From: Chryseotalea sanaruensis
Lineage (GTDB): Bacteria; Bacteroidota; Bacteroidia; Cytophagales; Cyclobacteriaceae
Reading direction: 5' to 3'
DNA length: 64,000 nt
NCBI RefSeq assembly: GCF_003990915.1
Contig: NZ_BHXQ01000004.1
Coordinates: 372,001 to 436,000 of the forward strand
The position numbers and the translations under genes were made by a program. The notes beneath the pieces were generated by a model that made no database searches, was not told where the DNA came from, and was given only the letters and a program-made list of their open reading frames with translations. Shown here one piece after another: positions 1 through 8,298 of the stretch (position 1 is its first letter; each line of letters starts with the position of its first letter).

Positions 1-521
1 AACGTTCTTTGCATGCACTCTATGGAATAGATGAGCCCTTTGATTTAGAAGAGGAGTTAAGCAATATTCCATTAGAAGCAAATGGTTTATTTAAATGTAA
101 ACTTATTTATGATGATTTAAGCAGAACAATAGAACTGACTGAATATAAACCTCGCGAAGTTAAAAGTTTAAAAATTGTAGAACACAATCGTATCAATTAC
201 GAATTTAAGTATAGCGACCGAAAATTACTTGATCATCTTTTTACACTTCGCGATGCATGCGATGATGTGCTAATCTTAAAAAGAGGTATGGTTACAGATA
301 CCTCGTACGCAAACATTGCTTTTAAAAGGGAGAATAAATGGTATACACCTTGGCAGCCTTTATTGAAGGGTACAATGCGTCAACAATTACTTGAGTTTGA
401 AAAAATTCAGGAGGAGGAAATTTCACGAAATGATATAAAAGACTTTGAAGCCTGTAAAATCTTTAATGCTATGCTACGTTTTGATAGTGAAGAGATTGCT
501 ATCGATAATATTGTTTTTTAG
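1..521 (+). CDS. Aminotransferase class IV family protein, 5'-truncated by the window edge
   Basis: The reading frame is open from the first bases of the window, so the N-terminus, which would carry the first part of the fold-type IV PLP enzyme, is missing. The visible 170 or so residues resemble the C-terminal half of PabC/IlvE-like proteins: a small turn at LKRGMVTDTSYANIAF, where the family has its substrate/cofactor loop (usually xExxxxNI), then PLLKGTMRQQLLE and a terminal KIFNAMLRF stretch. The family includes 4-amino-4-deoxychorismate lyase (folate) and branched-chain or D-amino acid transaminases. The short length and the LKGTMRQ pattern fit the aminodeoxychorismate lyase-like branch best, but this is inference. 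An internal TTG at 9 could be read as a start but would leave half a domain. The next gene follows after 8 bases, so co-transcription is likely. Confidence 0.7.
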   Translation, partial: RSLHALYGIDEPFDLEEELSNIPLEANGLFKCKLIYDDLSRTIELTEYKPREVKSLKIVEHNRINYEFKYSDRKLLDHLFTLRDACDDVLILKRGMVTDTSYANIAFKRENKWYTPWQPLLKGTMRQQLLEFEKIQEEEISRNDIKDFEACKIFNAMLRFDSEEIAIDNIVF

Positions 522-529
522 ATTTACAC

Positions 530-2458
530 ATGCGTTGCTTACTCATTTTTTTTGTTTTTTTAATTAGCCTTACTCAGCTAAATGCACAACCTGCTCTTCA
601 TACAAAATCGAAGAAGGCAATAGAATTTTACAATACAGCAGATAATTTCCGGGTGCGTGGTCAGTACAAGCAAGCTATTGAAATGCTAGAGCAGGCTATT
701 GAAAAAGACAAAAATTTTATTGAGGCCTATTTTCGTCTTGGACAAACTTTTAAATCATTCAAGCAGTACCCCAAATCAATTCAGTATTTTGAGAAAGGAA
801 TGGCTATTGAAAAGGACGAGCGTCTTAACAGAGCTTTTTGGTATGAGTTAGGCGAAGCCTATTTTCTTTCTGGAAATTATGAAGATGCTGCAACATTGTT
901 GACTCAATATATCCAAGCAGAAGTACCTTCTTTTCAGAACAAGGCCCGCTTCGATAATGCAAGAAAAATTATCGATAACGCAGAATACGCAAAGAAGAAT
1001 CAACAGCTGGCAAAAGATTTCAAGCAGCAGGCGCTTAGCGATACAGTTAATTGTTTCGTAATGCAATATTTTCCCGTACTCACTGCGGATCAGCAAATGC
1101 TTATTTATACAAGGAGAGAAGGTAATAGTAATACAGACGATGAAGATATTGTTATATCAAAAAAAGATGAGCGAGGCAGATGGCTTGCGCCTGTTTCCAT
1201 TTCAGCAAATATTAATTCAGGATTAAATGAAGGCACCAGTGCCATTTCAGCGGATGGAAGAAAACTAATATTCACTTCTTGTGTTGGTCGCGATGGCTGG
1301 GGTAGTTGTGACCTATATGAAAGCAATAAAGTTGGAGAGCAATGGTCTGAACCCAAAAACCTTGGGCAAATGGTAAACTCTTCTGATTGGGAGTCTCAAC
1401 CAAGTTTATCAGCAGATGGTCGCACACTATATTTTGTTTCAGACAGAAAAGGAGGAGTGGGCAGGAGAGATATTTGGATAAGTACACTTGACGCAAAGGG
1501 TAATTGGACCAAGGCAAGAAATTTGGGTAAAGAAATTAACACGGTATATGATGAGATATCACCCTTCATCCACGTAAACAATTCAACGTTTTATTTTGCG
1601 ACCAACGGACTCACCGGTTTTGGCGGTTACGATATACACTATTCAGAAAGAAGCACTGGCGGTAAGTGGTCAGCTCCGGTTAATATGGGGGCACCTATTA
1701 ATAATCATGAAGATCAGTTCTCACTATTTATTACTGCCGATGGAGAGAAAGCATTTTATTCTCACGAGTCTTTGGGAGAAAATGGTCAGTCCTTCAGCAA
1801 ATTGTATGAAGTAGTAGTACCGGAACCTCAACGTCCGCGGCAAACAAATTTTGTTAAAGGCATTATAACAGATAAGGAAAGTGGTAAACCATTACTAGCT
1901 TCAGTAGAACTCATTAATATAGATAAGGATACGCTTGAGGCTTTTACCACATCGGATTCCATTAGTGGAGCCTACTTAATGGTGTTGGCAAAAGGTGCCA
2001 ATTACGCACTCTATATTAATAGAAAGGATTATTTGTTCAAGAGTTTAAGTTTTGATTTTATCAATGAACAATCAATAGAACCGATTATCATAAATATAGC
2101 ATTGGAAAAAGTGAAAGCCGGCTCGATAACAGTTCTCAACAATATCTTCTTTGAGTTTGACAAGTACGACCTCACCCCCAACTCCCTTCCCGAGCTGGAT
2201 AAGGTAGTGAGATTCTTACTTAATGACACAAAAGCATCAATCGAAATAGGAGGTCATACGGACGCAACCGGCAGCGATGGGTACAATCGGCAACTGTCAG
2301 AGAGGCGCGCCAGCACAGTTGCCGCCTATTTGATAAAAAAAGGAATCCCCCAAAAGAGGGTATTTTACAAAGGATATGGCTCCTCCAATCCAATAGCCCC
2401 AAATTCCACCGAAATGGGGCAAAAACTCAATAGAAGGATAGAATTCAGGGTTTTATAA
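530..2458 (+). CDS. TPR/PD40 propeller/CarboxypepD_reg/OmpA envelope protein (PorE-like architecture)
   Basis: This 642-residue exported protein anchors to peptidoglycan from the periplasmic face of the outer membrane. A signal peptide covers about residues 1-20, ending in LNAQ. TPR-like helices span about 25-130. PD40 (WD40-like) blades with repeated SxDGRxLYFxS and GGxGxxDIW signatures span about 175-420. A carboxypeptidase-regulatory-like beta-sandwich (VKGIITDKESGKPL) covers about 445-525. The OmpA C-terminal domain starts near 539 (IFFEFDKYDL) and contains GGHTDATGS and the LSERRA segment that binds diaminopimelate in this family. The same domain order is found in PorE, the peptidoglycan-binding part of type IX secretion, but several Bacteroidota paralogues share it, so PorE is not certain. 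A paralogue lies at 45406-47370. The ATG at 530 gives the complete signal peptide. Confidence 0.85.
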   Translation: MRCLLIFFVFLISLTQLNAQPALHTKSKKAIEFYNTADNFRVRGQYKQAIEMLEQAIEKDKNFIEAYFRLGQTFKSFKQYPKSIQYFEKGMAIEKDERLNRAFWYELGEAYFLSGNYEDAATLLTQYIQAEVPSFQNKARFDNARKIIDNAEYAKKNQQLAKDFKQQALSDTVNCFVMQYFPVLTADQQMLIYTRREGNSNTDDEDIVISKKDERGRWLAPVSISANINSGLNEGTSAISADGRKLIFTSCVGRDGWGSCDLYESNKVGEQWSEPKNLGQMVNSSDWESQPSLSADGRTLYFVSDRKGGVGRRDIWISTLDAKGNWTKARNLGKEINTVYDEISPFIHVNNSTFYFATNGLTGFGGYDIHYSERSTGGKWSAPVNMGAPINNHEDQFSLFITADGEKAFYSHESLGENGQSFSKLYEVVVPEPQRPRQTNFVKGIITDKESGKPLLASVELINIDKDTLEAFTTSDSISGAYLMVLAKGANYALYINRKDYLFKSLSFDFINEQSIEPIIINIALEKVKAGSITVLNNIFFEFDKYDLTPNSLPELDKVVRFLLNDTKASIEIGGHTDATGSDGYNRQLSERRASTVAAYLIKKGIPQKRVFYKGYGSSNPIAPNSTEMGQKLNRRIEFRVL

Positions 2459-2535
2459 TCTTTTATTCGGTATTTTAATATTTTCTCTATACCATATTTT
2501 GTTTTAAATGGTTATGGCGCTTGAACGTTTTGTTA

Positions 2536-2543
2536 TATTTTTG
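2536..2543 (+). promoter_or_regulatory. Candidate -7 box for the first susC gene
   Basis: TATTTTTG is an exact match to the Bacteroidota -7 consensus TAnnTTTG and lies 33 bases before the susC ATG. No TTG/TTTG -33 element is seen at the usual 17-23 base spacing; the nearest TTG is only 12 bases upstream. The call rests on the -7 match and position. Confidence 0.35.
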
Positions 2544-2576
2544 AGCTTTACATAATCTAAACTTAAAACTAAATCT

Positions 2577-5500
2577 ATGAGGAGAGTTTTACTATTGCTT
2601 ACTGCTTCTCTTGTGTTGGTCACTTCGGCCTTTGCACAAGAGCGGACAGTTACGGGTAAGGTTACATCTGCCGAAGACGGCAGTTCTTTACCAGGGGTAA
2701 ACGTGGTGTTAAAGGGAACCACCGCTGGTACCGTTACAGATGTTGACGGTAATTACAAGATTTCTGTGCCTGCAGAGGGCGGAACCTTGGTTTTTTCATT
2801 TATTGGTCTTACTACCTCTGAAATTGGTGTAGGAACAAGATCTACTATTGATGTTCAAATGGCAGCTGACATTACTCAGCTTTCTGAAATTGTTGTAACT
2901 GGTTATTCTGCAGTTAAAAAGAGCAATCTAACCTCAGCAATTACTACTGTTAAAGGTGAGGGGATCCAATCCCAACCAATTGGTGGTATAGACAACCTGC
3001 TGCAAGGTAAAAGCCCTGGTGTTATTGTAACAAACCAGAATGGTCAGCCAGGTGCACAAGCTTATATTCGTATCAGAGGTATCGGATCAGTTAACGCTTC
3101 AAACGAACCATTATTCATTATTGATGGTAACCAGATGGAAGCTTCTGAGTACAATGCAATTAACCCTAACGATATTGAAGAAATTTCGATTCTTAAAGAT
3201 GCTGCTTCAACTTCTATCTACGGAGCCAGAGCATCAAATGGTGTTGTATTGGTAACTACAAAGCGTGGCTCAAAACAAACAAAACCACAAATTACCTACA
3301 GATACCAATATGGTACTAAAGAAAGAATCAAAGACAACTTCGATTTGATGAATAAGGAGCAAAAGCTTCAATACGAATTAGAAGTAGGTTACAAAACTCA
3401 GGCTCAGGTTGATGCGTTGAGATCAAGCCTTGCAGCACCTGAAACTGATTGGTCTGAAGTACTGTTAAGAAAAGGTACTGTACAACAGCATGACCTGTCT
3501 TTCTCTGGTAATACAGATAAGTCAAGATATTTCTTCTCTTTTGGTACTTACAATGAAGAAGGTATTGTAATAAGCTCTGACTTTAATCGCCTTACTGGTC
3601 GTATTAATGCTGAGTTTGATGTAACTAAAAAATTAACAATTGGTAACACACTGACTGTAAGTAATACTACTTCTAAAGACGTTCGCGACAGAAACAATGT
3701 TCAAAATCCTTTCAATGCAGTTTACTCATATCTGCCATGGGAGCCTGAGTTTGTCTTAAATCCTGCAACCGGTGATCCTATTCTGGATTCTAATGGCGAT
3801 CCTGTGTACAACCTGACACGTCAGGGCTTTAGTATTTCAGAGGCTTTGAAAAACAATCCTGAAAATTTGAGAACACTTAATACAATTGGTAGCTATTTTA
3901 TTCAGTATAAACCAATGGATGGACTGACCTTAAAATCTACTATAGGTGCTAATTATCAGGTTTACAGAAGAGACTATTATGTACAACCAGGTTCTGTGTT
4001 AGATGGTTACGTGGGTGATCCATTAGCTCCTGGTAGCAAAACAGATAATGGACATGACAGATTTCAATATAACTGGACAAATACAGCCAACTATAACTTT
4101 AAAGTAGCTGATTTGCACAACATTGATGTATTAGTCGGAACTGAATTTATCAAGAGAGATTTGCAATCATTCACTTTATCAAGCAAAGGTTTCCCATCTA
4201 AGAAGTTTGTTACACAGAACAATGCGTCAGCAATTGTTTCTGGAAACACAGCAAGAACACAGTGGTCCTTGTGGTCTCAATTCGGTCAGGTTTCTTATAA
4301 CATGAACGAAAAGTACTTTGCAACAGCCAGTTTGAGAAGAGACGGTTCCTCAAGATTTGGTGCGGATAACAAGTTCGGTACATTTTGGTCAGCTAGTGCT
4401 GGTTGGAATGCCCATGAAGAATCTTTCTTATCGGGCATTGACCTAATTGAGCAATTAAAGCTAAGAGCATCAGTAGGTACCAGCGGTAACGTTCCTGATC
4501 AGTTTTATGCAGCGGTAGGACTTTTTGGTTTTGGTGGTTATAATAATCAAAATACATCAGTCCCAACTCAGCTTGAAAACAGAGACCTTAAGTGGGAATC
4601 AAACTTTAACTATGGAGTAGGTATTGACTTCGGTATTTTGGATAACAAACTTTCTGGTGCCATCGATTACTACTCCAGAAATACTTCAGATCTGTTGTTT
4701 AACAGACCAATATCAAGGACTACTGGTTTTAATTCGAGACTTGAAAACATCGGTGAAATACAAAACACTGGTATTGAATTGGAATTGTCTTATGATTTGA
4801 TCAGAGCAACTAATTTTAACCTTACACTGAATGGTTCGTTCTCTACTAACTCTAACAAGGTATTGAACTTACAAAATGGTGGTGAGGATATCATTAACGG
4901 TAATTCTGGAATTTCAGTTTTAAGAGAAGGTGAAAAACTAAACTCTTACTATTTAGTAAGATATGCTGGTGTTGATGCAGCAAATGGAGATCCTTTATAT
5001 TTAACAGGTGAAGGACAGGTTACCAATGTTTGGAATGGTGATGACGCAGTGCTTTTGAAAGATAAGAGCCCGCTACCTACTTATTTCGGAAACTTTGGTA
5101 TTAATGCTGACTACAAAGGCATTAGATTAACCACAACATTCTACTATCAAGGAGGTAACTACATATATAATTACCAAAATGAAGCCGTCATGATGGCAGA
5201 TGGTGGTTCAAGCGGAAGAGGAAATCAACGTGTTGATGCTTTAAATTTCTGGAAGAACCCTGGAGATGTTGGTGTACTGCCAAGACCTGCAGTAACTAAT
5301 GTAATTAATGATTCAGATCGTTATCTTCAAAAAGGTGATTTCATAAGATTAAGAAACGTTCAGTTAAGTTACTCTCTCCCTTCAACACTGGTGAGAAAAG
5401 CTAAGCTTCAAGCCGTTGAGGTTTATGTTCAGGCAACAAACTTGTGGACATACAATCCTCACTTTTCTGGAGATCCAGAGGTGGGTAGAGGTTCTGATGA

Positions 5501-5588
5501 ATCAAACCTTACATTGTTGGGTGAGTTTACCTTGTTTACATACCCCAATACAAAGGGTTTGACTTGTGGTGTTAACATTAAATTATAA
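2577..5588 (+). CDS. SusC/RagA-type TonB-linked outer-membrane transporter
   Basis: This 1003-residue TonB-dependent transporter would form the barrel of a pedal-bin SusCD importer. The signal peptide ends at about residue 21 (SAFAQ). A carboxypeptidase-D-like domain spans about 22-105 (RTVTGKVTSAEDGSSLPGVNV). A TonB-box-like EIVVTGY follows near 105-112. The plug has the SusC signatures LLQGKSPGV, EPLFIIDG and SIYGARASNGVVLVTTKRG at about 140-235. The rest is a beta-barrel, ending in an aromatic-poor GVNIKL. Length is normal for the family. The susD gene starts 18 bases downstream. Its translation start region is nearly identical to that of the second susC at 8299. No enzyme gene is nearby, so the ligand (glycan, peptide or other) is unknown. 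Confidence 0.95.
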   Translation: MRRVLLLLTASLVLVTSAFAQERTVTGKVTSAEDGSSLPGVNVVLKGTTAGTVTDVDGNYKISVPAEGGTLVFSFIGLTTSEIGVGTRSTIDVQMAADITQLSEIVVTGYSAVKKSNLTSAITTVKGEGIQSQPIGGIDNLLQGKSPGVIVTNQNGQPGAQAYIRIRGIGSVNASNEPLFIIDGNQMEASEYNAINPNDIEEISILKDAASTSIYGARASNGVVLVTTKRGSKQTKPQITYRYQYGTKERIKDNFDLMNKEQKLQYELEVGYKTQAQVDALRSSLAAPETDWSEVLLRKGTVQQHDLSFSGNTDKSRYFFSFGTYNEEGIVISSDFNRLTGRINAEFDVTKKLTIGNTLTVSNTTSKDVRDRNNVQNPFNAVYSYLPWEPEFVLNPATGDPILDSNGDPVYNLTRQGFSISEALKNNPENLRTLNTIGSYFIQYKPMDGLTLKSTIGANYQVYRRDYYVQPGSVLDGYVGDPLAPGSKTDNGHDRFQYNWTNTANYNFKVADLHNIDVLVGTEFIKRDLQSFTLSSKGFPSKKFVTQNNASAIVSGNTARTQWSLWSQFGQVSYNMNEKYFATASLRRDGSSRFGADNKFGTFWSASAGWNAHEESFLSGIDLIEQLKLRASVGTSGNVPDQFYAAVGLFGFGGYNNQNTSVPTQLENRDLKWESNFNYGVGIDFGILDNKLSGAIDYYSRNTSDLLFNRPISRTTGFNSRLENIGEIQNTGIELELSYDLIRATNFNLTLNGSFSTNSNKVLNLQNGGEDIINGNSGISVLREGEKLNSYYLVRYAGVDAANGDPLYLTGEGQVTNVWNGDDAVLLKDKSPLPTYFGNFGINADYKGIRLTTTFYYQGGNYIYNYQNEAVMMADGGSSGRGNQRVDALNFWKNPGDVGVLPRPAVTNVINDSDRYLQKGDFIRLRNVQLSYSLPSTLVRKAKLQAVEVYVQATNLWTYNPHFSGDPEVGRGSDESNLTLLGEFTLFTYPNTKGLTCGVNIKL

Positions 5589-5606
5589 TCAGCCAAACTC
5601 ATTCTT

Positions 5607-7028
5607 ATGAAAAAATACTTATTATCCATACTTCTGCTGGCCGGTGCACTCACCGCCTGTGAAGACGAATTACAGCTAGATCCATTCAATTCAATTGGTG
5701 TAGAAAATGCATTTGTAACCAACGATGATTTCAGCAATGCAATCCGTGGTGTCTATGCCAGCTTAAGAAATGGTAACTACTATGGTGGTAATTTTTATCT
5801 GATACCAGATGTAATTTCAGATAATACCATAATCTGTTCGCAGGGAAGAAACTCTTTCCAGGATTATTTCTTTTTTAACTACAATGGAAATATTGCTTTG
5901 GTAGGTTTTTGGTCTGCAGGTTATAATACCATTCTGCGTGCTAACCACGTTCTTGAAAACATCAATAAATTACCTGATGGAGATTTCAAGAATAACATTG
6001 AAGGACAGGCACTTGCACTAAGAGCGTTAGCTCATTTCGACTTAGCACGTGTTTATTCTGCTGCTCCTCAATTTGCTGCTGCGTCTGATTTAGGTATTCC
6101 GTATGTTACTACAACATCATCATCAGAAAAACCTTCCAGACCAAGCGTGGCTGATACTTTTACTAACATCGAGCAAGATTTAATTGCAGCAGTGCCGCTT
6201 ATTGCAAGTGAAAGTGATCCTGGTTTCCTTAATAAAGCTGGTGTATACGCTTTACAATCACGTTTATATCTCTATATCGGAGACTATCAGGCAACAATTG
6301 ATGCAGCTGATGATGCAATTGCAGAAGGCATTACTGTTGCTCCGATAGCTTCATTTGCTGATATCTGGACTGATGAAACTGAGGATGATGTCATTTTTAA
6401 AGCAAGAAATACAGACAATGATCGTGTAACTGTAGGCGTGGTATATAATCAGACAGGCCCTACGGGGGTTCGTTCAGAATATGTTCCTGACTATTCACTT
6501 TATCAACTTTACGGTGTAAATGATGTTAGACGTGATGCCTATTTTTCAACAAGTGCATTCGGAGGATTTAATTTTAACCATATTGTTAAGTGGTATCAGC
6601 GTCCTGGTAGTAACCAAGCTGTTGTTGATATGAAAATATTACGAGCAGCTGAAGTTTATCTGAATAAAGCTGAAGCGCATGCTGCTTTGGATCAAGATGG
6701 TGCGGCTTTAACAGCTTTAAACATGGTACGTACTAACCGTTACACCGGCTTTGTTGATCCTGCTGAAACGGGTAATGCATTAGATGCAGCTGTTGCACTT
6801 GAAAGGAGATTGGAGTTAGCGTTTGAAGGACATAGATTGTTTGACTTAAAGCGTCAGAATCTTCCCATAACAAGATCAGCGTTTGGTGATTATTCAGATG
6901 GTACAGGTGTTTCTATCCCGGCAGAGTCAAGAACTCTTCCTGCATCATCTCCTATGTTTCAAATGCCAATTCCTCAGGAAGAGCTAAATGCAAATGAGAA
7001 TTTGCAACCCAACCCTTCTAATGGATAA
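5607..7028 (+). CDS. SusD/RagB-family substrate-binding lipoprotein
   Basis: This 473-residue surface lipoprotein is expected to act as the lid on the SusC barrel encoded just upstream. The lipobox is LTAC with Cys18, followed by acidic EDE, which matches the lipoprotein export signal common in Bacteroidota. TPR-type helices of the SusD fold follow. The C-terminal RagB/SusD signatures are clear: LRAAEVYLNKAEAHAAL near 350 and RRLELAFEGHRLFDLKRQ near 395. It shares the transcription unit with susC (18-base gap) and ends at a strong intrinsic terminator 22 bases downstream. Confidence 0.95.
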   Translation: MKKYLLSILLLAGALTACEDELQLDPFNSIGVENAFVTNDDFSNAIRGVYASLRNGNYYGGNFYLIPDVISDNTIICSQGRNSFQDYFFFNYNGNIALVGFWSAGYNTILRANHVLENINKLPDGDFKNNIEGQALALRALAHFDLARVYSAAPQFAAASDLGIPYVTTTSSSEKPSRPSVADTFTNIEQDLIAAVPLIASESDPGFLNKAGVYALQSRLYLYIGDYQATIDAADDAIAEGITVAPIASFADIWTDETEDDVIFKARNTDNDRVTVGVVYNQTGPTGVRSEYVPDYSLYQLYGVNDVRRDAYFSTSAFGGFNFNHIVKWYQRPGSNQAVVDMKILRAAEVYLNKAEAHAALDQDGAALTALNMVRTNRYTGFVDPAETGNALDAAVALERRLELAFEGHRLFDLKRQNLPITRSAFGDYSDGTGVSIPAESRTLPASSPMFQMPIPQEELNANENLQPNPSNG

Positions 7029-7050
7029 GGCTAACTAAACTATTTTATTT

Positions 7051-7094
7051 AAAAAGGATTTGGTATATAGTTATATATCAAATCCTTTTTTTTT
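7051..7094 (+). terminator. Intrinsic terminator of the first susCD operon
   Basis: An almost perfect 19-base-pair hairpin: AAAAAGGATTTGGTATATA is answered by its complement after a two-base loop, with a single G-U pair, and the right arm runs into a stretch of nine T. The arms are A/T-rich at both ends, so it could also act in reverse. Confidence 0.85.
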
Positions 7095-7116
7095 ACTACC
7101 ATTTACATCAAAACAA

Positions 7117-7812
7117 ATGAAACACTTTCTTTTAATTGTTCTTCTTACCCCCTTTTTTTCGTTTTCGCAAGGCCTAAGCCATGCTGATACTAAAATCAGT
7201 GATCTGTTAACTATTAAGAATAACTTAACTGCACAAAGTGGAGGTGCCCCTGCCTACGATGGCTATCCCTATAATGATGAGTCTTTTATTGAGGCTACAT
7301 TGGTGCTAAACAATGAGAAAGCAATTACCGATGTTCCAGTAAGAATTAATCTCTACAACAATACTGTTGAGTACAGAGATAAAAAGCAAATATTTATGGT
7401 AGCTGAAGTAAGTACTATAAAAGAAATAAGATTTGATGATAAGGTGTATGTGAATACACTCTATACAGATGAAGGTGAAGTGCACTCAGGTTTTTTTGTT
7501 AAGAGTCTTGAGGGCAACCCGTTTACAGTATTGCAAAAAGAGGTCGTGGTTTTTGAAGAGGCTGTAAGAGCTACCAATAGTTACTCAGAATCTAAAAATG
7601 CGAGATTTGTAAAGAAGAAAGATAAGATCTACATTAAACAGCTTGATAAACCTGCACAACTGTTAAAATCGAAAGACGATCTGTATTACATTTTCAAAGA
7701 TTATGCTAGGCTTAACGAAGTACTTAAAAAAAATAAGATAAAGCTTAACAAAGTTGATGAAGTTATAAACCTGGTGTCAATAATCAATGCTGATTTGGGT
7801 GAATCAAAGTAA
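7117..7812 (+). CDS. Secreted protein of unknown function
   Basis: I do not recognise this 231-residue protein. It has a clear signal peptide (MKHFLLIVLLTPFFSFSQ, cleavage near residue 18). The middle is rich in beta-strand-like segments (ATLVLNNEKAITDVPVRINL) and the C-terminal third is lysine-rich (KKKDKIYIKQLDKP). A later start than the longest frame was chosen because the upstream ATG-like codon at 7060 lies inside the terminator hairpin of the previous operon and the ATG at 7117 immediately precedes the signal peptide. It stands alone between two susCD loci, with a terminator about 95 bases downstream. The general layout resembles Bacteroidota periplasmic beta-rich proteins, but no family is assigned. 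Confidence 0.75.
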   Translation: MKHFLLIVLLTPFFSFSQGLSHADTKISDLLTIKNNLTAQSGGAPAYDGYPYNDESFIEATLVLNNEKAITDVPVRINLYNNTVEYRDKKQIFMVAEVSTIKEIRFDDKVYVNTLYTDEGEVHSGFFVKSLEGNPFTVLQKEVVVFEEAVRATNSYSESKNARFVKKKDKIYIKQLDKPAQLLKSKDDLYYIFKDYARLNEVLKKNKIKLNKVDEVINLVSIINADLGESK

Positions 7813-7906
7813 AGGAGTGTTTTACAGAATCGCATTCAGATAAAATAATTGTCTATATCAGGGTGATATTTTCACCGTTGGAAGTAGCCTGTCGTTTATA
7901 GTAATC

Positions 7907-7932
7907 ATGCCCTGCAACAGGGCATTTTTTTT
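7907..7932 (+). terminator. Intrinsic terminator after the unknown secreted protein
   Basis: ATGCCCTG and CAGGGCAT form a perfect 8-base-pair stem around a CAA loop, followed by a run of eight T (7925-7932). Confidence 0.9.
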
Positions 7933-8072
7933 GAGCCTTAACCGTGCTTCATATTTTCAGAAGAGGGCTTTTCTGTTAACTATATTTTTAAATAACATCG
8001 TGCTTAGGCTTTGTTAGCCGATACTTTGGCATGTCATAGTTATGTTTGGTTAGTTACGTAATTGGCTTGCAC

Positions 8073-8124
8073 CAGTTAAAGAACATAGTGTGAGGTGATT
8101 TAACTAGTAATTATTCTTTAACTG
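8073..8124. repeat. Perfect 11-base inverted repeat in the susC2 leader region
   Basis: CAGTTAAAGAA at 8073-8083 is answered by TTCTTTAACTG at 8114-8124 across a 30-base spacer. A further partial TTAAA/TTTAA match lies inside. It could be an operator half-site pair or the stem of a transcript hairpin; it has no T tract and is not a terminator. Confidence 0.6.
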
Positions 8125-8298
8125 CAGATCAGAGCTGCTGGTCTCTGCCTCAGGCTCTGTGCAATAATTTGGTTTTTAGCAGTGTTTGCATTCTAATTAG
8201 TCTTATTTGCATTCTATAAAGCTTAAAATTCGATTCTATTTTTTGCACATACTAAATTTTCCTCTTTAGAATTATTTGATAAACCTAAAACCAAATCT

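Larger units (their letters stand above)
7813..8298. other. 486-base intergenic region upstream of the second susCD locus
   Basis: It holds a strong terminator (7907-7932), a perfect 11-base inverted repeat with a 30-base loop (8073-8124), a candidate promoter-like TATTTTTTG at 8237-8245 (one base too long for TAnnTTTG), and the conserved 18-base start-region leader at 8281-8298. No open frame with coding character and no tRNA-like fold was seen. Such a long untranslated stretch before a susC gene would fit a regulated leader or a small RNA, but nothing proves it. Confidence 0.6.

Noticed and set aside
1105..1581. Several overlapping minus-strand open frames within the first OmpA gene
   Set aside because: They follow from the codon pattern of the true gene, have no start signals or domain similarity, and are typical antisense shadows.
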